Shown: piece by piece, positions 55,483 to 64,000 of the stretch
Position numbering within the stretch: position 1 is the first letter of the stretch
How the letters are laid out: each line of letters begins with the position of its first letter
Assembly: GCA_022497145.1 (NCBI GenBank)
Contig: MU385855.1
Coordinates: 434,001 to 498,000 of the forward strand
DNA length: 64,000 bases
Reading direction: 5' to 3'
Source: Rostrohypoxylon terebratum
Taxonomy: Eukaryota > Ascomycota > Sordariomycetes > Xylariales > Hypoxylaceae
The notes under the pieces: generated by a model
Database searches by the model: none
The model's input: the letters and a program-made list of their open reading frames with translations, nothing else
What the model was told of the DNA's origin: nothing
Position numbers and translations under genes: made by a program

Positions 55483-56786
55483 CTACAAGATCTCTTTTAG
55501 TTGTTGCTTCTGGTTTGCTGTCAAGCTTGTGGGGAACTTGACGTTGTATTTGATGATGAAGTTTCCCCGCTCGCCTGGTTTCTTCGAGATCGGCATTCCG
55601 AGGCCGGGGTAGGAGTCCGACATTCCGGGACCTGTGGGACCACTCTTTTCAACGTTTAGTTGTTTGCCGTCTATTGTCGGTACGGTTCGTCGCCAGCCAG
55701 TTAGGGCCTCCTTGAGGTCTAGGTCTACTGTGTGGATCAAGTCATCTCCGTCACGAACGTAGAGAGGATGGGGTTTCTGCAATTATGTTAGCCAGAGTCC
55801 GATCAAATGTCTTCATAGATGGAATGAGATTAGAATCTTACCTCTTCGACGATGAAGTGGAGATCTTGCTTGCCACCTTCTTCTTGATCGCCGACACCTT
55901 TGAACTTGATCTTGCTACCCTTCTTCAAACCAGGCTTGATAGGAACCTCGAGTACCTGATCCGTGGTAGTCCGTTTGCCTGTCTCGTCGAAAGTCTTCCG
56001 CTTAATCTTCATCTTCTTCGTGACTCCGGAGAAGAGCTCTTCCAAAGAGAGGGGTAGAGCACGCTCGACAGTAGTAACATCGGGCGTGGCTTCTCTTGCT
56101 CCGCTGCTCGCGAAAGGATCTCCCCCGCTAGGGAAGTTGCTACGCATACGGGTTCGTCCGCCTGAGGCTCGAGGCATGCCGCCACCCCTAGGGAAGAAGG
56201 GACCATCGTCATCGTCCACGCCTAGACCTCCGGTACCGCGCATAAACTCCGCAAATATGCTCTCAGGGTTGCTGAAGCTGAAAGAAGGATTGGGTCCGCC
56301 ACCGCTGGTAGTGAAATGGAAAGTCCGAGCACCACCGGGCATACCGCCACCAGCACCAAAATCGAAACCCTGGAAGCCGCCAGGCATTCCGCCTGCAGCT
56401 CCCGCGAAGGGATTTTCTCCAGGAGGGGCGGCACCACCGCGAAGGAGGAATTCAAGACCGAACTGATCATACGTCTTACGTTTCTCAGGGTCGGATAGAA
56501 TCTCGTAGGCTTGCGAGCACTCCTTGAACTTCTCGGCGGCGGCGGGGTTGTCTTTATTCTTATCGGGATGCCACTTCAATGCAGCTTTTCTGTGGGATAG
56601 TTAGCATCTGATACATCATGAGACTGGAGGGATAGGTAACAAGAGAAAAGGAAAACTAGTAGACAAGGGAGTTAAAACTAAGTGGGAAAGACATGTTGAG
56701 ACTTACCGATAAGCTTTCTTGATTTCATCTTGGTTGGCATCCGGCTTGATGCTTAGCTGGTCGTAAAGTTTCGTTTCCTTCACCAT
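55483..56786 (-). CDS. sis1: Type II (class B) J-protein, SIS1/Psi1 homologue
   Basis: Exons 56707-56786, 55842-56589 and 55483-55776, 373 residues. MVKETKLYDQLSIKPDANQDEIKKAYR followed by KAALKWHPDKNKDNP forms the J domain; HPD is at residues 34-36. It ends YEILSDPEKRKTYDQFG. A Gly/Phe-Gly/Met region (about 70-180) follows, without the CxxCxGxG zinc repeats of type I proteins. Two beta-sandwich substrate domains come next: PLSLEELFSGVTKKMKIKRKTFD and PIKPGLKKGSKIKFKGVGD, then LYVRDGDDLIHTVDLDLKEAL and the C-terminal GERGNFIIKYNVKFPTSL. SIS1 delivers clients to cytosolic/nuclear Hsp70, acts in translation initiation and fragments prions. The last point is of interest beside a locus with amyloid-like motifs, but J-proteins are universal and no link is implied. 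Confidence 0.93.
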
Positions 56787-59069
56787 CTTGAATGATGATT
56801 ATAGGAAGTGGGTTGTTTGTGTTGTTGGTGGAAAAGTAGAAGAGAGGATTTATGAATCAATGGGGTCGTGTGATCCGTGATTCGAGTATCGTATCGTACG
56901 TGTGCAAAATGTATTCCGAGGTGTAGTTAGGAATTCGGAAATTGGTGGTTGTAATAGTAGTTGAGAAGCGAAGAAAGCTTCGAATACTTGGCGGAGAAAA
57001 AAAAGAAAAGAAGAAAAGACAAAGAGTTTGATTTCTCGGTGTCAATAAGATTGTAGGGATTTGTCGAATGGGTGAAACGCAATGCGTTCAGATTCATGTA
57101 CTGCACCGCCGCTTTTCTTTGTGGTGGGCGGGTTGGTAGAAGCTTCGGGAATTGGCGATGAAGGGACGAAGAGGGTCAAGTTTGGCCTACTATAAAAAGG
57201 TTCTAAAGGGTCTAAAGGTTAGAAAGGTTAGAGGCGTACCTAGTAGTAAAAGATGCGGGAGTGACGTTTTTGGGTCATTGAGAAAGTGGAGACAATAAGA
57301 TATTTATGTACTCAGATACTTCCACTTACCTCCAAGCTCCCTCCAGTTTGCCCCCAACTCACGTACAAACGCCGCTGTCGGAAGGCAGATGACTAGGTAC
57401 TGAGTACTTGTAAAGCTAGATCTCCAATTGAAGGCGATCAGGTGACCATGAGCTATCGAATCATCTCACCCTTAAACAGAAACAGCTCGCATTTCGCAAT
57501 CCCCTGCTTGTCGTTCTGCCTTTTCTGTTTTCTGTCGGGGGTCTGTTCCCTGTCTCGTTCGATAATCCTAGAACCAATGAGAACAATCGAATTATCGAAT
57601 CCCAAACTCGATGACCTCTTGCTTATTCAAACCTGCGTGGAATTGGTCGATAATTACGTCGCTTATTATTGACGGCTCGGTATATCTGGACAGCTATCTA
57701 GACAGCTATCTAGATGCTACCGTCGTAATAAGTGATTGTAGGTAGTAGTATGTTGGTGATGGACGAATCGTGGACCGATGGTGGATGGGTAGATGGGTAG
57801 ATGGGTGGATGAAGCACCTACCTCCCTTTTGTCTGGAATCTGAATGGGACTTGACGCGGGGTTTAGCGGGGGGGGCGTGTTAGGGGTTTTGGAGGTACCA
57901 CAGCACCACAATACCTCCAGCTATGTACGCACCTACATAGTCTGCTTCTACGCACTATGCAAGTCAGCAACAAATAAATCATTTAGCGCTGTAGGGATCC
58001 CGCACGAGCCGCACCTATGTATTTGACGAACTTCAAGACCTATCCGACTTGTCCGAATGATTGGAACATCTGCTACACGGGATTATATGTAATAGGTACC
58101 TAGTGATTAATGAATGACTTGCGAATGATCAAGTTGTCAAAGTGGGAACTGGGAATAAAACGTCACATGCACAAATTGTCTCAAATCAGCGTTGACAGCT
58201 GCTGAGCTGGTTGATCTTACAGTCCGGATCTTCATTCAATACAAGGTTGGTTAATCGTAAACATTATTTAGGTACCTAGGTATTTATTTATTACAGCCAG
58301 TCTGCCAGTTCGTTTTGAAGCACTGGAAGGTTCTAGAATTGTTGGTCTCCTGTTACACAGATGCGACTGTTTGTGCTGAGTGAGTGCCTACGTAGTACCT
58401 GGGTCCTAGGTAATTACCTCAATAATAGTACTAGTAGGCAGCTATGTCATTATCTACGGCTAAACAAACCTTGAAGATATGTACCTATTTAAAGTTTTAA
58501 ACCTTATTGTACTGGCGAATAGTATGTGTACCTAGTAATGTGTAATAATAATAGGAGCCCTCGAGTATAGGACCTAGGTATTAGGTAGGTAGTTGGTTTT
58601 CATCAATATAGCGGCTAGAGTGACATCGCGTAGAAGCTTTAAACTCTATGAGGCATATCTTGGTTGTTTAATTCGCACCATTGCCGAGACGTGGCACCTG
58701 AATGCAATGCCTTGAATCAATAATGTACGGTATCAATGCGCAGATCAAGGGTGGCAGAACTTCTGACCCATTTCAACTTATATAGGGCTATTCCTAATGT
58801 ATATGAAGCAAACCCGTACCTCATGCTCATTTATTCATTAACTACCTAAAGGTCCGGGGTATCGTTGGTGCATCATTACAGAACCTTGGAACTCAGTACT
58901 ACACGGCCGATGGTAAAATACGACCAGGAAATCAGTTGCTCAACTATCAACCCCACGCCTCCCTTCGTCGAACCTATCGTTCCTCTAGACAGTGTTTGAT
59001 GCCCCATCAAATCCATCTCCGATAGATCTGACAGGAAAGGTATCAAACCAAGAGACATGCGTATGTCAA
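56787..59069. other. Gene-poor 2.3-kb region
   Basis: Starts with the J-protein promoter. Holds small tandem repeats (CAGCTATCTAGA near 57690-57715; GATGGGTA near 57778-57811) and palindromic GGTACC/CCTAGG strings at 58096, 58270, 58405 and 58570-58590. No ORF here shows a family or codon bias. Confidence 0.5.
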
Positions 59070-62000
59070 TCATCCCTCGTGGTGGTCCACCTCCATATCA
59101 ATATCTTCCATCTCAACAGAGCCACCCGGTGCCGTGTAGTTTGGTCGAGTTAGAAATGGCGCTGCACCGCCAACTTCTTGCATCTCGGGTGACTTAGTGG
59201 TCGGCTCCATAGCCTGCGATCCTAGCTTATCATCTTCATTGCCGTATTCGGCTTCGGATTTATTTTCCCACTGGAAATTTTCCGTCTCGGAAATATCAGC
59301 TCGGGAACTGCCTCTAGTAGCCACAGAAGAACCGATGCTGTATTTACGTTTGCTTGTCGACGCGCCAGCGATGCGTGAAAGATCCGCGGCGCTGAATCCT
59401 GACGTGGGGGGCTCTTCGGCGAGCGGTGCTTGATCTTGCTCCTTGGCAAGTTCATGTTGAAACGAACGATTGTCCGCGCGAACAAACATCTGGATAAATA
59501 TTAGTCTGCTGTCTTCTAGAATGTATATGAAACCTACCCGTAATGCATCCGACAAAGGAATAGGTGTTGTGGCCACGGCAGCTTCAGTAGCATACATAAG
59601 AACGGGCTGTCGGGACCCTGTTCCGGCTGCATGAAGGACGTCTTCGAGTATTGCTTTCTACAACATATATTTAGTACAAATCGATGAGTGGAAAAAACAG
59701 CACCAGCTTACCTCGGTCTTAATGGGAGTTCCATCGGTAGAAGAGTATCCTATCTTCCACCATTGATCCTTAGGCTTGGGCTGTACGTCTGGATCGGCTG
59801 ACTCAACATCTTGACGCACGCACACGTAGGCTAACTCGGACGTGAGCGCGACGCCACGCAGGAAGTACTTGTAAGTAGGATTCCAGTACTCTGGATTGTA
59901 GGCAGAAGTTGACCGAAAAACGAATGTTGCATCGGCGACTTCGTGCTCCTGGCAAGTCAGGCGTTTGGAGATTACCTTGAGAGAGTCGGAATAAAACTCC
60001 TTTGCCTTCGCGATTTCTGAAGTCAGATTAGCAATACTGCTTCCGACCCATCTGATACTCAAGATAGACTTACTAGCCAAATCTTCCTCTAGCTCCTCTA
60101 GATTCTTGTTTGCTTCATCTATGGCATCCTTCCAACCCTTCATTCTCTCCTCCTCATCAGGTAAGAAAACATAAGGACCACTCCACGTGTATATACTGAA
60201 GATATCCTCTAGACTGAGTTCGACATCTTTTTCTATCATGTTTTGGTAATGACGCCATTGAGCAGTGCGAATCTGGCGCTGCATCAGTCTTTCCGTGAAC
60301 TTGATGATTCCTTCTAGACAAGCACGGAGATCATGGGGCCCATCGTCGAGACCGTTAACTCTATGGCATCGTTGCCCATGGCATCGCAACAAGTCCGCTT
60401 CCAACAACTCATACATGCGTAACTTGTTTTTGGCATAACGCATATGAGTCTGGAACTTCATAGCGAGATCTCTCCGTTCTTCTGTATACCGATCCAAGTA
60501 GAGCACCTCAGGTATCTCGCACGGCTTAGACAAGCCGGCATTGCTAAATCGAGCTGTTAACACTTCGCCGAGCTTTGACAAGACAGCATAAGAAGCGCCT
60601 TCTGGAAACTCATGCTCGAGGCTCAATGCTTGCGTCCACAGCAGTTGATCCAAGGCGTCGTATAATGTATCCACGCAAGAGGATTGTTCGGAATCCAGAG
60701 CAATGTCGAGGAAAGCGAAGTCTTGAAATCCATCTCCATAACTGTCGCCGTCACCTTCTAGTTCGGAATCGTCAGCAGGCGGCGGAACACACGGCAATAC
60801 TACGCCCCTTGTGATCATATCCTTCATGTCGAAGCGGGGGTTTTGCGGAGCTTCCTTGAGAACGTTGGAGAGTCTCTCCTCGACGTCGGACGTCCACGAC
60901 CCATCAATTTCCTTGGTATCGACGAGGGGGTCAACAGATCCGTATGCACGTTCCGTTTTATCGAGAAACGCTATTAGGCGATGGAGTTCCTCGGCAAACT
61001 CTGGACGTGTTTCATTACTACCCCATTCAGACTCTCCTTTTACCATTGCCGCAAGATTCTCATGCTTTAGAATTGGTTGACCTCTCCACCATTCCGAATT
61101 GTGTCCATAGTTCTTAGCTGGCTCACCGTACTGTAGGAGGATGTTTCGGACGAGAGGTATCTGGTGATAGATTGTCAGCATTAGTCCGAGTCTGTGATCT
61201 TTCGTCTGTCGAAGGAATGCGGGCGCATCAGGCTGTCGCTTTCGCTGGGAGGGGGCGGGCTCGGCCTTCTCCGTATCGAGATTCGCCTTCGTCGGAACCA
61301 TGGCCCATTGCTCAGTGTCGTACTGAGAACGGTTCGCGGGGCCGAAGTACTTGAGATTAGTTCCATTATCGACAACGCCGGCTTCCTGGCGGGGTATTCC
61401 AGATTCGGCGGCAGATTCGGCAAGCGCACGTTCTAGGTTCGCATCTTCTTCAGCAGCATTGGTCGGTGCGCCTGATGAACAACTGTTAGCTTCGATACTA
61501 GGTGGACACAGGAGTAATACCTGCGGCCTGTTTTATAGTCTAGTCTATCGTCTTACCAAAGGGTGAGGTGTTGTTGGCTCTCGAAGGTGGTCTGGTCGGG
61601 GCTGCAGTGTTCTGGTAGCTCGAAGGTGCTAATTCGTCTGGACCTTGAATGTTGAAGGCTTTGTATACCATGTAAGACTTGGGTTGTTTTGGTAGAAGGA
61701 AGCAGAGTATCATACAAATTCCCGTATCATTGGCCTCTCCTTGGCGACCCATGCCGAACTGCGATTCGTCCCATTTATACTAGAATTGACTTAGCAAAGA
61801 CCATCGCGGGCTGCGTACCCATGATGGATACTTATAAGCTCTGATCGATTACCTTTTGGCCACTAGGATCTTCGAAATACTCTTCCATTGCTTGCTGAAG
61901 ATTGTTGTTGTTTGCCTAGGGGAATAGGGGAGGAGATCGTTAGCATGAGTTGTGGGAAATGCCAAAGAAGCATCCATAGATATGTACGTGAAGTCTTCAC

Positions 62001-62100
62001 TACGTACCCTCAGACGTGTGATAGCTTCGCTCCGAAGTACGCCAGCGATGTCACAGAACGTGGAGATGGACTCCTCCGGGGGGTCGCTCATTGCCGCCAT
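59070..62100 (-). CDS. UBA-UIM protein with a degenerate ubiquitin-protease (USP)-like fold, possibly Rup1-related
   Basis: Seven exons: 62008-62100, 61853-61915, 61716-61779, 61557-61658, 59712-61471, 59538-59657, 59070-59489; 873 residues. Exons 1-3 spell a UBA domain (ESISTFCDIAGVLRSEAITR, NNNLQQAMEEYFED). Exon 4 has FNIQGPDEL. Exon 5 opens with a UIM: EEDANLERALAESAAESG. From about residue 190 the order resembles a USP: FLRQTKDHRLGLMLTIYH where the Cys box should be, AEELHRLIAFLDKTERAYGS, and near the end ELAYVCVRQD...WWKIGYSS and PVLMYATEAAV, like the His-box strand region. I see neither the GNTCY cysteine nor the GHY histidine. A coiled coil (NKNLEELEEDLASK) lies in the middle. UBA plus UIM means ubiquitin binding; yeast Rup1 is the nearest known type, acting with Rsp5/Ubp2. 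Confidence 0.7.
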
Positions 62101-63686
62101 GTCGAACAGATCCTAGAATATCTAGGATGTAATGATATGCTGGTATAATCAAAGCAGAGGTGGTAAATCAGGTGAATTGTCAAAAAATCGAAAGCGTCGA
62201 CAATATTATAATATTCGATTGCTGCGATGATGAGGAATGAGAGGGCAAGGATGAGGTATGGACAGGGATTGTAGACAAGGTTATAGGGTGTATGGGGAGT
62301 AAAAGTGAATACCTAATAGGCCCTTACTATGTATGTAGGTTCCTAGGTATAAAAGTACGAAAGTTAGGCAATTTGCAGCTTGCAAATGTCCACTGCTGTA
62401 GCCGATACTAGGTTTGCAGGTCTGCTGGTTTGCTAGGGAGGCACGGAGGTAAGACGCCTACGATGATGCGTAGACTCTACTAGGTAGAGTTATGGACGAT
62501 ACATCACGCCAATACTTTAATATGATGCAAGAAACGATACTGGTGTTAAAATGACGGGAAGAGCATATCTTGGCTCACGGTTTGTGAGTTTGATGTGTAG
62601 AAAAAGAAGTCATTTGAATACAAAAAAAAAAGAAAGATTTGAGGAGATGACCTATGAAGTTACACCTCTGGCGTGTACTTAAGGCTTTAATCAGGTTGAT
62701 GATGCTACAAAGTAGCACATGTACTCAGGTATTGTACGTATCCGTGAATCTTAAAACCCACATTTCAACAGGGGTTAATGCCCATGATTTGCGGTGGTAC
62801 GTATACGTACATGAAGTCAGCGTTTATACCTAGTAACCCCACCAAGAAGTTGGGTGTAAGGTGGGGGAATATTCACGGGATCTCCTATAGGTATTTAGGA
62901 AGACGTTTAAACTTTAGACGAGATCGATTAGATAATCAATCTACCTAATTGCATACTTCATTATTCTCATGTTATCATATATACTCGACATTAAACAACC
63001 CTTACTTTTCCAGTATACCTTCACGGAAGTGAATTTGTAAATATACAGCTATGTACGAAGATCTGTCTAGTTGGTCAACGTCTTTTTACTTCTAACCTAC
63101 GATATTATACTCTGCGGCAACTATCCTTGCGGCAGCTCATCTGTTTACGTTCACAAATATCACATACGATCGGATCTCACAAGTAACATGATACCGTGGG
63201 CAGTCGGTAACATACATCCACCACGCCAATGTACATCTCAAAAAATTATATCCAACGACGCCTATAATAAGTTGTTCTTGTTATACCAAAAATGATATGT
63301 ACACGCTGATGTGCAAATCTTTAGACTGACTGAAAGAGTACCACAGCACCGTATTCAGACTGATACTCGAAATAATGTTCTCCTTCCCATCTACGAAGAT
63401 ATCGCAGGCCGCTCGTTCTACCAATTCTTATAATCCATGGCTGCAATGTGCTTCATAGTGAGCATGTTCCTCTGTAGAACCTCTATCTCGAAAATGCGAA
63501 AGCTAACCCAACGCAGTCCAATGAGACGAAAAAACGAGTTCAGAAAAACAAAAATAGGTCAACAATATACGATATCCTGCAAACGCCATAACCCCGCTAA
63601 TGCAGATGTAGACGGAGTTGAAAAATGGTCGACCAACGCGTCCTACGAGTGGCGAGGTTTAGAAATATATGCAAGGGATTGTCTGA
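62101..63686. other. Intergenic, about 1.6 kb
   Basis: Promoter of the UBA-UIM gene and 3' region of the gene at the right edge. Contains an A11 run near 62621-62631. The ORFs inside lack family features. Confidence 0.5.
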
Positions 63687-64000
63687 TTAGTTGTCGTCGT
63701 CGTCACTAATGCCCTCTTCCTCTCCATCCTCATCGAATTCCGCCAATTCGGCGTCGTCGCCGGTGTCACTACCTCCAAAGTCAAACTCCTCGTCGTCACT
63801 CTCGGCCCAGAATGCAAGGTCTTCGTCGGTTGATTTCGGCGGCGGGGGTGGCTCAAGGGTGGTTGGCATGACGAAGCCATCGGGGATATCGGCCTTAGAT
63901 CGCTCGACAACATCGCGAGCCTTCTTGTTGTACTTAACGCGGTCATCTCGATACATCACGCCGGCATCTACGTTCGCGGGGGAATTGATCTCCGGGTCGT
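63687..64000 (-). CDS. Acidic C-terminus of an unidentified protein (5' part outside window)
   Basis: The frame is open to the window edge and ends at 63687. It reads EINSPANVDAGVMYRDDRVK, then YNKKARDVVERSKADIPDGF, a Pro-run EPPPPPKS, DLAFWAESDDEEFDFGG and a tail made almost only of Asp, Glu and Gly ending in DDDDN. I do not recognise the protein. The acidic end with FW/FDFG residues resembles tails of nuclear or ribosome-biogenesis factors, but this is only compositional. No splice signals are needed in the visible part. Confidence 0.6.
   Translation of the reverse strand, partial: DPEINSPANVDAGVMYRDDRVKYNKKARDVVERSKADIPDGFVMPTTLEPPPPPKSTDEDLAFWAESDDEEFDFGGSDTGDDAELAEFDEDGEEEGISDDDDN

Noticed and set aside
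55483..56786. A link between the SIS1-type prion chaperone and the amyloid-like motif pair 15 kb away
   Set aside because: SIS1 is a universal housekeeping gene; proximity alone is no evidence.

Overview
The window is nuclear DNA of a filamentous ascomycete, most likely a Sordariomycete. Genes carry short introns (about 48-90 nt) with GTA(A/T/G)GT donors, CTAAC/CTGAC-like branch sites and CAG/TAG acceptors. The set includes clear fungal families: a CTK1-type kinase, a ccg-1/grg-1 homologue, a DUF1996 secreted protein, a SAT4-type membrane receptor, a GH3 beta-xylosidase and HeLo-like/NACHT STAND proteins. Intergenic DNA is AT-rich and full of short palindromic GGTACC/CCTAGG strings. I place it no lower than class with any confidence. 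I found 23 genes (two cut by the window edges) and no convincing tRNA, rRNA, CRISPR array or intact transposon.

Left part (1-24 kb), mostly housekeeping and secretion: the 3' end of a CTD kinase (CTK1-like), an FSP1/AIF-like FAD oxidoreductase, a short-chain dehydrogenase, a secreted DUF1996 protein, a very long acidic protein with a C-terminal telomere-end-binding OB fold, a second acidic protein whose 5' half needs unusual splicing or is damaged, the stress/glucose marker ccg-1, an EBP-type sterol isomerase, a seven-helix SAT4/rhodopsin-like protein, and a secreted S10 serine carboxypeptidase.

Middle (24-30 kb): a secreted protein-arginine deiminase with all four catalytic residues, an AT-rich 2-kb desert holding a 4 x 30-bp tandem repeat, and a phosphatidylserine-decarboxylase-family enzyme of the PSDC/PsiD type.

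Right-centre (30-51 kb), an accessory block that looks like an innate-immunity/allorecognition locus: a HeLo-like-NACHT STAND protein carrying a frameshift, a small His/Gly/Trp-rich coiled-coil protein, a nucleoside-phosphorylase (PNP_UDP) enzyme, a 1399-residue TPR protein, a second intact HeLo-like-NACHT STAND protein, and three divergent paralogues of a Cys/His zinc-finger family. The phosphorylase ends in, and its neighbour the TPR protein begins with, the same 21-residue glycine/asparagine-rich motif. In fungi this end-to-start arrangement is the signature of amyloid (prion-like) signalling from a receptor to an effector. Here the putative receptor has TPRs but no visible nucleotide-binding domain, so it would be an unusual two-gene signalling unit. 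This is my best candidate for an undescribed system.

Right end (51-64 kb), back to conserved genes: a four-exon GH3 beta-xylosidase, a SIS1-type J-protein, a seven-exon UBA-UIM protein with what looks like a catalytically dead ubiquitin-protease fold, and the acidic C-terminus of an unidentified protein running off the window.
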